NCBI GenBank assembly: GCA_021299875.1
Contig: JAJTEW010000012.1
Span: 62,001-126,000 of the forward strand
Direction of reading: 5' to 3'
Length of the DNA: 64,000 nucleotides
Source of the DNA: Comamonadaceae bacterium
GTDB taxonomy: Bacteria; Pseudomonadota; Gammaproteobacteria; Burkholderiales; Burkholderiaceae_C
Shown here: piece by piece, positions 8,339 through 17,398 of the stretch
Layout of the letters: each line of letters starts with the position of its first letter
How positions within the stretch are numbered: the stretch's first letter is position 1
Notes under the pieces: generated by a model
The model's database searches: none
Told to the model about the DNA's origin: nothing
Seen by the model: the letters and a program-made list of their open reading frames with translations, nothing else
Position numbers and translations under genes: made by a program

Positions 8339-10352
8339 ATGTCCCAAGTCCTGCAAAGTTTCATCGGTGGCCGTTGGATCGGCCAGCAAGGCGCGCAGCA
8401 GCTTCGCAGTGCCATCAACGGCCAGGTGGTGGCCCAGACCCATCTTGAAGCCATCGACTTTGGCGACGCGGTGCACCACGCCCGCACGGTGGGTCTGCCC
8501 AATCTGCTCCAACTCGACTTTCAGGAACGCGCCCAGCGCTTGAAGGCCCTGGCCAAGTACCTTGGCGAACACAAGGAAACGCTGTACGCCATCTCGGCCC
8601 ACACGGGCGCCACCCGCGCCGACAGCTGGGTGGACATCGAAGGCGGTGCGGGCACGCTGTTTGCTTACGCAGGGATGGGCAGCAACGAGTTGCCCAGCGG
8701 CAACCTGATCCACGAAGGCCCGGCCTTCCCCTTGGGCAAAAAGGGCGGCTTTGCGGGCACGCACATCCTGGTGCCGCGCGGGGGCATCGCGGTGCACATC
8801 AACGCCTTCAACTTCCCCGTCTGGGGTCTGTTGGAAAAGTTCGCGCCCAGCTTTTTGGCGGGCATGCCTTGCATCGGCAAACCGGCTTCGTCCACCAGCT
8901 ACCTGACCGAGGCCATGGTGCGTCTGGTCGAGCAATCGGGCATCTTGCCTGCCGGTTCGCTGCAACTGGTGATCGGCTCCACCGGCGACCTGCTCGACCG
9001 CCTGAACGGCCAGGACGTGGTGACCTTCACCGGCTCGGCCGACACCGCCGCCAAGTTGCGTGTGCACCCGAATGTCGTGCGCCACAGCATCCCCTTCAAC
9101 GCGGAGGCTGATTCGCTCAACTGCGCCATCCTCGCGCCCGACGTGACGCCCGATGACGAAGAGTTTGACCTGTTTGTGAAAGAAGTCGCCCGCGAAATGA
9201 CCGTCAAGGCCGGGCAGAAGTGCACCGCGATCCGCCGCGCCATCGTTCCGCGCCAGCACCTTGATGCCGTGGCCGAAAAGCTCAAGGCCCGTCTGGCCAA
9301 AGTGGTGGTGGGCGACCCGGCGGTGGGCGCAGCAATCCGACGTCGCCGAGCGCGTGGCTTTGCTGCGCCAGAACGCCGAATTGGTGTTCGGTGGCGGTGC
9401 CGATTTCAAACCTGTAGGGCAGGGCGTGGAGGGCGGGGCGTTCTTCCAGCCCACCTTGCTGTTGTGCCAGAAACCTTTGCACACCAACAGCGTGCACGAC
9501 GTGGAGGCCTTTGGCCCGGTCAGCACGCTCATGCCTTACGACGGGATCGATGAAGCCCTGCAATTGGCCGCGCGCGGGCAGGGCAGCCTGGTGGGGACGC
9601 TTGTGACCAAAGACCCGCAAATGGCCGCCCGCATGATTCCGGTCGCCGCAGCCTTGCATGGCCGCTTGCACATCCTCGACCGCGAAGCTGCCGTCGAATC
9701 GACCGGCCACGGCTCGCCGCTGCCACCCCTCAAACACGGCGGACCCGGTCGTGCGGGCGGGGGTGAGGAACTGGGCGGCATCCGCGCCGTCAAGCACCTG
9801 ATGCAACGCACCGCTCTGCAGGGCTCGCCCACCATGATCGCCGCCGTCACGGGTGAATACATGCGCGGCGCCAAGCTGATCGAGACCGAGGTGCACCCTT
9901 TCCGCCGCCACTTTGAAGACCTGCAGATCGGCGAGAGCCTGCTCACGCACCGCCGCACGGTGGGCGAGGCGGACATCGTGGCCTTTGGTGGCTTGTCGGG
10001 CGACTATTTCTACATGCACTTCGACGAGATCGCCGCCAAGGATTCGCCCTTTGGCAAACGCATCGCGCACGGTTACTTTGTGTTGTCGGCCGCCGCTGGG
10101 CTGTTTGTGTCGCCCGCGCCCGGCCCGGTGCTGGCCAATTACGGGCTGGACACGCTGCGCTTTGTCAAACCCGTGGGCATTGGCGACACCATCCAGGCGC
10201 GCCTGACGGCCAAACGCAAGATCGACCGCCAGAAAAAAGACGCCAAGGGCGTGGGCCAGGGCGTCGTCGCCTGGGACGTGGAAGTCACCAACCAGGACGG
10301 CGAGGTCGTGGCCAGCTACGACATCTTGACGCTGGTGGCCAAGAAGGGTTGA
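8339..10352 (+). pseudogene. paaZ: paaZ (ring-opening bifunctional ALDH/MaoC enzyme), frameshifted
   Basis: The reading frame from ATG 8339 (MSQVLQSFIGGRWIG) encodes the aldehyde dehydrogenase part up to [10 protein letters not shown] near 9328. The protein resumes in another frame from about 9327 as [18 protein letters not shown] and runs through STGHGSPLP to the C-terminal MaoC hydratase domain ([26 protein letters not shown]). Compared with E. coli PaaZ, about 11 residues (EGVKMGAL-type loop) are missing at the junction, so roughly 32-34 nt seem deleted. Both halves are otherwise well conserved, so the lesion is recent or a sequence error. Intact PaaZ hydrolyses oxepin-CoA and oxidises the resulting semialdehyde in phenylacetate degradation. 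No other paa gene is nearby. ATG 8300 is an alternative start. Confidence 0.88.
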
Positions 10353-10377
10353 TGCACATCCGGGGATAATCATCCCC

Positions 10378-10782
10378 ATGAGATCCCCCATTGCCGTTGT
10401 TGACGTTGACCGCTCCGAAACCTGGACCCGCTACAAAGCCGGTTTGTGCGACACCTGTGCGGCTAACTGCTGCACCATGCCGGTCGAGGTCAAGCTGGCC
10501 GATCTGGTGCGGCTGGAATTGGTGGACCCTTTTGAGGCCGAGCACGAAGACCCCAAGCAGATCGCCAAGCGCTTGAGCAAAGCGGGCTTGGTTGAGCACT
10601 TCAATTTCAAGCACAGCATCTTCAGTCTGGCGCGTCGCGCCAGTGGCGACTGCCAGTTTCTCGATGCCAAGACGCGCCGATGCACGGTGTACGACAAACG
10701 CCCCAACACATGCCGTTTGCACCCGCAAGTGGGGCCACGCCCCAACCACTGCCCTTACGGCAACAAAGCGCAGTCGCGTTGA
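10378..10782 (+). CDS. YkgJ-family cysteine-cluster protein
   Basis: A 134-aa cytoplasmic protein of the UPF0153/YkgJ type, thought to bind zinc or iron. Cysteines cluster as CDTCAANCC near residues 24-32, then GDCQFLD, RRCTVYDKRPNTCRLHP and a terminal HCPYG. Its function is not established for the family. It ends 3 bp before the next gene, so the two are probably cotranscribed. Confidence 0.8.
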   Translation: MRSPIAVVDVDRSETWTRYKAGLCDTCAANCCTMPVEVKLADLVRLELVDPFEAEHEDPKQIAKRLSKAGLVEHFNFKHSIFSLARRASGDCQFLDAKTRRCTVYDKRPNTCRLHPQVGPRPNHCPYGNKAQSR

Positions 10783-10785
10783 TCG

Positions 10786-11589
10786 ATGACAAAACACACA
10801 GGTCAATACGCCGAGTTCACATCGCCAGACAAGCACCGTTTCCGTGCGTTTGTGGTGCATCCCTCCAGCCCCCCACGAGGCGCTTTGGTCCTGTTGCATG
10901 AGATGGATGCCAGATCGCCCAACCGCGTGCATTCCAGTTCACATGCCAGCCTCAAGCCCGGCTTGAGTCAGCGCATCAGGGAATTGGTCAAAGAGCATGC
11001 GGCCAGGGGTTATCTGGTGGTGGCGCCATCGCTGTTTGGCCGTGGCCGAGCAGGCCAGGACCATGGTTACCGTTACCAGATGGGTTTTTCGGGTGAACAA
11101 TTGATCCAGCCTTTGCAGCCAGTGGATTCAAGCCGTGCCATGCTGGACGTCCAGACTGTGGTGGCATGGGCAGAGGGGGAGGCACATGGCAGGGTGGGCA
11201 TCATGGGATTTTGCTGGGGCGGCTTGCTTGCTTGGCAAGCCGCTTGCACCATGCCGCAAGTTGTTGCAGCCACTTCATTTTATGGTGGGGGTATGACCCA
11301 CCCGGAGGTGCGCGGGTTGCGGCCGCTCTGCCCGGTGCTGGTTCATCTGCCTTCCAATGGTGCGTGGATGAGGCAAGAAGCCATGGACGAGTTTGTGGCG
11401 GTGCAGCGAGATCAGTTTGTGGCCCACGGCGCGGTCAGCCCGGGTCAAAAAGGTCCGATGCTTCAAATCGAGCGCTACGACGCTGCGTATGGTTTTGATC
11501 ATGCGGGCAGCCGACAGCACGACCCGGTGGCGTCGCAATTGGCCAGACTGAAAACCACCGCTTTCTTTGACGCGCACCTGAAGATTTAG
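10786..11589 (+). CDS. dienelactone hydrolase-family protein
   Basis: A 267-aa alpha/beta-hydrolase. The nucleophile elbow is GFCWGG, with Cys in place of Ser as in dienelactone hydrolases. The late YDAAYGFDHAGS supplies the catalytic His, and the active-site Asp should lie between. No signal peptide is seen. True dienelactone hydrolases act in chloro-aromatic degradation, but this family also includes many esterases of unknown substrate, and no chlorocatechol genes are present. The gene is convergent with the GGDEF/EAL gene, 18 bp apart, with no obvious terminator between. Confidence 0.82.
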   Translation: MTKHTGQYAEFTSPDKHRFRAFVVHPSSPPRGALVLLHEMDARSPNRVHSSSHASLKPGLSQRIRELVKEHAARGYLVVAPSLFGRGRAGQDHGYRYQMGFSGEQLIQPLQPVDSSRAMLDVQTVVAWAEGEAHGRVGIMGFCWGGLLAWQAACTMPQVVAATSFYGGGMTHPEVRGLRPLCPVLVHLPSNGAWMRQEAMDEFVAVQRDQFVAHGAVSPGQKGPMLQIERYDAAYGFDHAGSRQHDPVASQLARLKTTAFFDAHLKI

Positions 11590-11607
11590 AGGTTGGAAAA
11601 GTCCGTG

Positions 11608-14226
11608 TCACGCGACGATGGGCGTGGGTGGCAAATGACTCGGCAGTGCGAGCAGATCCTGGAGCTTCAAGGGCTTGGAAAAAAAGTAGCCCTGTGCCTG
11701 CTGGCAACCGAGCTTGATCAAGGTGTCTTGTTGAAAACGATTTTCCACGCCTTCTGCGGTCACTTCCAGATGCAGTGATTGCGCCAACGCCAGAATGCCT
11801 GAAATGATTTTGATATTTTCTTCCCGCTCCATGCCCAAAGTGAAAGACATGTCAATTTTCAATTTCTGAATGGGCATGCTCGCCAGTCTGAAAAGGGAAG
11901 AGTAGGACTTGCCGAAATCATCGATGGCAATGCGCACACCCAAGCCCATGATGGCTTGGAGTTGAATGGCCAGCTCTTGTGCGCTCAGGGCAAAATCGGT
12001 TTCCGTGATTTCCAGGACAAAGCCCTCCAAACCATTCTCAATTTCGGCGGACAAATGCGAAAGAATGTTCAAAAGACGCTTGCCCGCCAGCAACTGAGGT
12101 GATGAGTTCAATGCGATGCTGGCCTGTGGAAAGCGGGCGCGTATGGCATGGCTGTCTTTGACCACTTGGGCAAACAAGCGCTCTGTCAATGGGTCTATGG
12201 CGCCTGATTGCTCCGCCAGTGGAATGAATTCGGCAGGGCTGACCATGCCCAGCTCTTCGTCGTGCCATCTGGCGAGGGCCTCGAACCCGATGATTTTTCC
12301 GGTTAGAAGATCCACTTCAGGTTGGTAATGCGGGAAGATTCGATCATCGCGAATGGCTGCGGCCAGCTTGCTCTCGACTTTGAATTTTCGGGTGGTGGCT
12401 GTCATCATCTGCGCATTGAGCCATTTGATCTGATTGCGGCCGGACTCCTTGGCGTTCAGCAGCGCCGTGTCTGCATAAATGAGCAGTTCATGGATCGATT
12501 GGGAATGGTCAGGAAACAGTGCCGCCCCAGCACTGAACGTGGCCGTGATCTGCACGGTGCCGCCGTGTTGAATCCTGAAAACAGCGGGCTTGAAGATCAG
12601 TTTGAGCTTGGCTTGAAAGTCAGCGACCGGCTCATGGATTTCCAGCACGGCAATGAACTCATCCCCCGAGCGACGGCACAAAAAGTGACCCACAGGGAGC
12701 ATCAGTTGGAGGTGTTGTGCGATCAGCCGGATGACTTCATCGCCTTGATCGTGTCCATAGGTGTCGTTGATTTTTTTGAAGTTGTCCAAATCAATGAACA
12801 CGATGGCGAAGTGCGCACCTTCAACTTTTTGAGCGATGTGCGCCAAAAATGCCCGGTAGTTGGGCAGTCCGGTGAGCAGGTCTTCGAGGAGAAGGTTCTG
12901 GAGTTTTTCTTCTGCTGCGCGAATCGCCCGGATGTCAGAAAAAACGGAAACATGTCCTTGACTCGCGCCATCGGCATCCAGCAAGGTCGACACCGACAGC
13001 AAGACGGGCAAGAGGGTTTGTTGTTTGCTTAAAAAATAGGTTTCACCTCGCCAAGCGCCATGCAAACTCACGGCCTCGGCAATGATCGGAAAACCGATGC
13101 CTTTGTCGTTTTGGATGTAAAGCAGTCCAGCATGCTGATGGATGAGTTCTTCTTTCGCGTAGCCGGTCATGTCTGTCAATGCGGCATTCACATCCATCAC
13201 CAAGCCCTGGCTGTTGGTGATCAAAATGGCTTCGGCGGCCGTCTCAAACACCCTGGAGAAAATCGCCTGTTTCTGTGTGGCCAGTCGTTGCTTTTCCAGC
13301 ATGCTTTGCAAGGCGTTAGAGACCTTGCCAATTTCATCGCCGGTCTGGTCAATGCGGGGTCCATCACCCCGCCCCTCAACGGTGTCGGCGGCCAGTTTCA
13401 CAAGGCCATCGAGCCTTTGAGTGGTCCGTTCTGAAAAAATGCGGGTCCAGCGTCTGAGCCCTAAAAACAGCAGACCTCCACAGGCCAATGAAATGCCCAG
13501 CCCGGTCATGACAAAGAGAAACGCCGACCAATAACCTTGCTGGAGCTGAAGGTGAATGGTGTGGTCTTGGCCAGCATCGTTCCATTCAAATTGGAAGGCC
13601 TCGCTGTGCTTGGAAAGATCCGACGCAGTTTCGACAAATGGCGCAAGGCTGTAACGGATTTTCAGGTCCTTGGGGAATTTCAGTGTGGCCATGATCTTGT
13701 CAAGGTCAATGTGGATCAAGACCAGACCGATGGTGCTTTCCGTGAAGTTGCCTGTGATGGGCACGGTGGCGATCAGATGGTCAGTTTGGCTGATGGGCAC
13801 CATTTCCAAATGGGTTTGGCCATCCTCGATGGTTTTCTGGATGTTGGCAGGCGTGTCCAACAGCAGAGCCACGGCATTGCTGCTTTGGATGAAAAATCTG
13901 CCACGGTAATCGAGCAAGTCATATTTGTGATATCTGTTTTGATTCGCTTTTTCGAGCAGAGACGCCCTCCCCACCGAATCGGTCAGCCCGGTCCAAACAA
14001 CGGTCGAGCTGGCCAAGTCATTGGCTTGATTGAAGGACGCGCTGATTTCGGAGCCCAGCCGTGTGGCGATCAGCGCCTTGTAGTGCCTGAACTCTTCTTG
14101 CTGGTAGAAAGCAATGCCATAAATGGCCAAGAGCATGCTGATGGTTGTGACGCCCAAAATGTAGGTGGCAAACAGCCTGAAAACCTCATGGCTGATCTCG
14201 GCTCTGATGGATCTCAATGGGCCCAT
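11608..14226 (-). CDS. membrane GGDEF/EAL protein with periplasmic sensor, HAMP-like and PAS domains
   Basis: An 872-aa inner-membrane c-di-GMP enzyme. Order: TM1 (about 18-42), a periplasmic domain of about 190 residues, TM2 (about 236-257), a HAMP-like linker (258-310), PAS (about 325-440), GGDEF (about 446-600) and EAL (about 620-865). The synthase motif reads SGDEF (RRSGDEF, about 519-525) and has no RxxD product-inhibition site. The EAL domain keeps its expected residues: EAL (649-651), N in ALNSS, E in ITETDF, DD in IDDFGKS, K in LKIDMSF, E in TAEGVE. It may therefore act mainly as a phosphodiesterase, or be bifunctional. The ATG lies one base after the stop of the binding-protein gene, a strong sign of coupled translation. 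It closes a five-gene operon. Confidence 0.93.
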   Translation of the reverse strand: MGPLRSIRAEISHEVFRLFATYILGVTTISMLLAIYGIAFYQQEEFRHYKALIATRLGSEISASFNQANDLASSTVVWTGLTDSVGRASLLEKANQNRYHKYDLLDYRGRFFIQSSNAVALLLDTPANIQKTIEDGQTHLEMVPISQTDHLIATVPITGNFTESTIGLVLIHIDLDKIMATLKFPKDLKIRYSLAPFVETASDLSKHSEAFQFEWNDAGQDHTIHLQLQQGYWSAFLFVMTGLGISLACGGLLFLGLRRWTRIFSERTTQRLDGLVKLAADTVEGRGDGPRIDQTGDEIGKVSNALQSMLEKQRLATQKQAIFSRVFETAAEAILITNSQGLVMDVNAALTDMTGYAKEELIHQHAGLLYIQNDKGIGFPIIAEAVSLHGAWRGETYFLSKQQTLLPVLLSVSTLLDADGASQGHVSVFSDIRAIRAAEEKLQNLLLEDLLTGLPNYRAFLAHIAQKVEGAHFAIVFIDLDNFKKINDTYGHDQGDEVIRLIAQHLQLMLPVGHFLCRRSGDEFIAVLEIHEPVADFQAKLKLIFKPAVFRIQHGGTVQITATFSAGAALFPDHSQSIHELLIYADTALLNAKESGRNQIKWLNAQMMTATTRKFKVESKLAAAIRDDRIFPHYQPEVDLLTGKIIGFEALARWHDEELGMVSPAEFIPLAEQSGAIDPLTERLFAQVVKDSHAIRARFPQASIALNSSPQLLAGKRLLNILSHLSAEIENGLEGFVLEITETDFALSAQELAIQLQAIMGLGVRIAIDDFGKSYSSLFRLASMPIQKLKIDMSFTLGMEREENIKIISGILALAQSLHLEVTAEGVENRFQQDTLIKLGCQQAQGYFFSKPLKLQDLLALPSHLPPTPIVA

Positions 14227-14227
14227 G

Positions 14228-15463
14228 TCAGTCTTGCGGAATCAGATGCCCCAAAGGCGTCAACTTGACAAACAAAACTTGCGATTTGTCCAGAGCGTCA
14301 TGCCGGTTTGGCGTGAAGGGCTTGGTGTAGTGCCTGACGGCGCCATGAAAGGTCGGTAATTTTTCCAGGGCATCCCTGATTTTTTCAGGTGTTGTGGTTT
14401 TCGCTGTGTCAATGGCCTGGGCCAGCAGATGGACGGTGTCGTAGGCATGTGCAGCGCCCACGGGGCTGGGAATGTCGTGCCTGCTTTTGATGGCGTTGTT
14501 CTTCATGATCCAGTCGGCGAGGTAATCCGCACGGGGCCGCTGGTTGTTGATGAAGGTGAAGGTCTGGATGAAATCGATGCGCACCTTGGACAGTTCTTCA
14601 CCGACCAACTCATGCAAAGTGCCGCCCACTGCGCCCCAATGCGCCACCACGGGCATGCGCATCGGCTGGGCCTGTTCGGCGATTTCCTTGACCAAAAGAG
14701 CGCCTTCTTTTTCATTGCCGACAAACAGCAGGCCTTGGGTGCGTGAGTCCAGGCAGGCCTTGTAGTGTTCCCTCAAAGAAGCATCCCCCCAGTTGTACCA
14801 ACGCACCATCGGAAATTGGATCGTTTTAGGACCTGACTTTTCGCGAATCACCTTTTCTGCGGAACGACCCCAGGCTGTATTGGGCAAAATGGCGCAGCCC
14901 TGCCGAACACTGTATTTAGAGGCCAAGCGGTTCATCATCGCTTCCACACCCCAGTCGTCCTTGAGCGAGACCCTGAACGAGTACGAGGGTTTGTAATCGT
15001 GATCGGTGATGGGGTCAGCAGATCCCCAGACACTGATCATGGGCACTTTCAATCGGTGCGCCTCGGGCAGGATCTCGACGCTGATGGGGCTGAATTTGCC
15101 CGTCAAGACGGCCACCAAATCTGGGGTGCCTGCCAGTTGCACAAAATTGTCTTTGCCTCTGGCCGAGATGCCTTTGTTGTCGGTGGTCATCAGTTTCAGG
15201 GGGCGACCATTGAGCACACCGCCCTTGGCGTTGATTTCTTCCAACGCGGCTTTGATGCCCCATTCGGTGGCGATCGCAGAGGTGTTGGTTTTCAGGCCAT
15301 AGGCGTCGTCAAACCCGATCCACACGGGCGGTTTTTGGGGCTGGGCTGGGGTTTGTGCCCAGCTTTGTGCGGCGCATGCACAGACGAAGGCCGTCAGGAC
15401 CTGTGCCGTCCGATGCAGTCCACTGCCGGTGGTCTTCAAAGAGAACAAAAGGGGTTTAGCCAT
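14228..15463 (-). CDS. type I periplasmic binding protein (amino-acid/amide type), likely sensor partner
   Basis: A 411-aa exported protein of the Peripla_BP_6 (LivK/urea-receptor-like) class. A signal peptide ends around AQSWAQ. GIKAALEEINAKGGVLNGRPLKL, PMISVWGSAD and SPVGAAHAYDTVHLLAQAI are family landmarks. No ABC permease or ATPase is encoded nearby. Instead the gene overlaps the glycosyltransferase gene by 8 bp and is followed after 1 bp by the GGDEF/EAL gene. This suggests it presents a ligand to the periplasmic domain of that enzyme, as NspS does for MbaA or LuxP for LuxQ. The ligand cannot be told. Confidence 0.85.
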   Translation of the reverse strand: MAKPLLFSLKTTGSGLHRTAQVLTAFVCACAAQSWAQTPAQPQKPPVWIGFDDAYGLKTNTSAIATEWGIKAALEEINAKGGVLNGRPLKLMTTDNKGISARGKDNFVQLAGTPDLVAVLTGKFSPISVEILPEAHRLKVPMISVWGSADPITDHDYKPSYSFRVSLKDDWGVEAMMNRLASKYSVRQGCAILPNTAWGRSAEKVIREKSGPKTIQFPMVRWYNWGDASLREHYKACLDSRTQGLLFVGNEKEGALLVKEIAEQAQPMRMPVVAHWGAVGGTLHELVGEELSKVRIDFIQTFTFINNQRPRADYLADWIMKNNAIKSRHDIPSPVGAAHAYDTVHLLAQAIDTAKTTTPEKIRDALEKLPTFHGAVRHYTKPFTPNRHDALDKSQVLFVKLTPLGHLIPQD

Positions 15464-17390
15464 GGAACGTTTTCTCCCATAAAGACGACATCAATTGGCG
15501 GGTCGAACCGCTCGTGGGGGCCACCGTGCTGTAACGGCCCGAAAAAAGCTTGCAAATCATGGCGTGGCGCTGTGCTTGGCTGCTGTATTCAAAAGTGGCC
15601 GCCAAGTGGCCGTGGTGTTGTCGCACGGGTTGGATCGCCACGCGTCCAACGCCTGGTACCGTCAGGCTGGTCTTGTCTTTTTTGAAAATGACTTGGGCTG
15701 TCTCAGGCAGCGCCAATTTGCAACCCCCGATGCTGGCATCGATGAGCTCTACCGGGATGCTGGTTTCTCCATCGTGGACGGTGGCCGATTCCGCCATCAC
15801 AAAGCGCTCTTCCTTGCGCAAGCGCGGGCCTTCAAAGCACAGCAAAGCGGCCAAGCCCAAAGTGACCACGTTCAGCATGGACCAGAACATGGCAATGGGG
15901 AAAAACTCGTCGTGCGGCACCACCGCCAGCTCGGGCACGACGTTCATCAGCAAGCCCACCAAGGTCAGGGCCATGCACGTCAAAATCATGCCCAGACTGA
16001 ACAGGTCCACCTGACGGCCTTGGACGGCGTCCGAGCCTTTGGGGGTGACTTTGAACGGTTGGCCAAAGGGCTTGATGAGCGAGGCCAACACGGTCGGGCC
16101 GAGTCTGAAGCTGGCAAACACGCCCACGGGACCAGAGACCAGCGGTGAGAAATGACCGCCGACCAGCCAGCGCATGGCCAAAAAAAACGACAAGAAAACC
16201 GGCAGTTGGTAAAACACCATGTCCGCCGAATCGGTGAAGTGAAAAGGCAACCAGCCGAGCAGCAGATACGCCAAAGGAATAGCGATCAGCATCAAGCGGA
16301 CGGCGTATTGCGTGAGCCAACTGGTGGGGAAAAACAGGATGCGTTGCATGATGCCCAGACCGGGGCCCAAGGGGCCATCTGGCAGAAACAAAGACTGAAT
16401 GGCCCCTCGGCACCAGCGTTCGCGCTGGACGAAAAAGCCTTCGATCGATTCGGCGGCCAGCCCCATGCTCAGGCGTTCATTGAGGTAAATGGTTTGGTAG
16501 CCCTTGCGCAGCATGACCAAGGTGGTGAGCAAGTCTTCGGTGATGCTTTGGGTGGGAATGCCGCCGATGGCATCGACCGCTTGGCGGCGCATGATGCTGC
16601 ACGAGCCGCAGCAAAATGCGGCCTGCCAGGCATCGCGTGAAGCGGCCATTTGGTCAAAGAACAAGCGCTGCTCGTCCGGGTAAGCCTGCATCAGGCCCAG
16701 GTTGGTTTGGATCGGGTCTTGGTTGTAGAAGTGCTGAGGCGTCTGAACGATGCCAATGGCCGGGTCTTCGAAAAACCCCAGGGTGCGCCGAATGAAGTTT
16801 GCAGATGGGACAAAGTCCGCGTCAAAGACCGCGATGAACTGGCCCTTGGCATGGGCCAAGGCATGGTTCATGTTGCCCGCCTTGGCGTGCGCGTTGTCGG
16901 CGCGTGTCAGGTAGCGCACGCCAGTTTCTTCGCAAAACTGGCGCAACCATTCCCGCTTGCCATCGTCCAGCACCCAGACGGTTTTATGCGGGTAGTCCAC
17001 CGCCGCTGCCGCCACAATGGTTTTCTCCAGGACGTCAAAAGGTTCGTTGTAGGTCGGTATGAAAATGTCGACTTCGGGCAAGGGGCTGTGCAGGCGGTGT
17101 TGGTCGGCTTGAGCGCTTCGGGTGTTGGTCCGGCTCATGATCAACAAGAACACGGCCACCTCAATGAAGGCCAAAATTTCAACACCCCAGACACCCCAGA
17201 TCCATGACTGAGCCCAACCGCTGTCGCCTTGATCAGGCCACACGGTGCTGAACAAGCGCCAGGCCAAATATTGCAAACACAGCAGCACGGGGAGCAGGCA
17301 CACCGTCTGCCTGAGCCTGTGGTTCGTTCGTTGGCCGTCCCACACCAGCAAAAAGAAAACCGTCACCAACAGCAAGGGGATGTAGGCCAT
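15456..17390 (-). CDS. BcsA-like family 2 glycosyltransferase with C-terminal PilZ domain
   Basis: A 644-aa inner-membrane processive polysaccharide synthase. TM segments flank a cytoplasmic GT2 domain with all hallmark residues: DDG (142-144), DAD (190-192), TED (284-286) and Q-x-x-R-W (322-326, QRERW). Several TM helices follow, then a PilZ domain with RKEER (RxxxR) and DASIGG (DxSxxG), the c-di-GMP contacts. Synthesis should therefore be switched on by c-di-GMP. Cellulose is possible, but BcsB, BcsC and BcsZ are absent and an HlyD/Alg44-like protein takes their place, so the polymer is open. ATG 17390 is chosen because it lies just after the upstream stop at 17399; the frame could extend to 17489. 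Confidence 0.92.
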   Translation of the reverse strand: MAYIPLLLVTVFFLLVWDGQRTNHRLRQTVCLLPVLLCLQYLAWRLFSTVWPDQGDSGWAQSWIWGVWGVEILAFIEVAVFLLIMSRTNTRSAQADQHRLHSPLPEVDIFIPTYNEPFDVLEKTIVAAAAVDYPHKTVWVLDDGKREWLRQFCEETGVRYLTRADNAHAKAGNMNHALAHAKGQFIAVFDADFVPSANFIRRTLGFFEDPAIGIVQTPQHFYNQDPIQTNLGLMQAYPDEQRLFFDQMAASRDAWQAAFCCGSCSIMRRQAVDAIGGIPTQSITEDLLTTLVMLRKGYQTIYLNERLSMGLAAESIEGFFVQRERWCRGAIQSLFLPDGPLGPGLGIMQRILFFPTSWLTQYAVRLMLIAIPLAYLLLGWLPFHFTDSADMVFYQLPVFLSFFLAMRWLVGGHFSPLVSGPVGVFASFRLGPTVLASLIKPFGQPFKVTPKGSDAVQGRQVDLFSLGMILTCMALTLVGLLMNVVPELAVVPHDEFFPIAMFWSMLNVVTLGLAALLCFEGPRLRKEERFVMAESATVHDGETSIPVELIDASIGGCKLALPETAQVIFKKDKTSLTVPGVGRVAIQPVRQHHGHLAATFEYSSQAQRHAMICKLFSGRYSTVAPTSGSTRQLMSSLWEKTFHG

Positions 17391-17398
17391 GCAGGCGG

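Noticed and set aside
8339..10352. Reading the two paaZ frames as separate ALDH and MaoC genes
   Set aside because: The second frame resumes in the middle of the ALDH domain, with PaaZ-like sequence on both sides, so it is one gene with a lesion rather than two genes.
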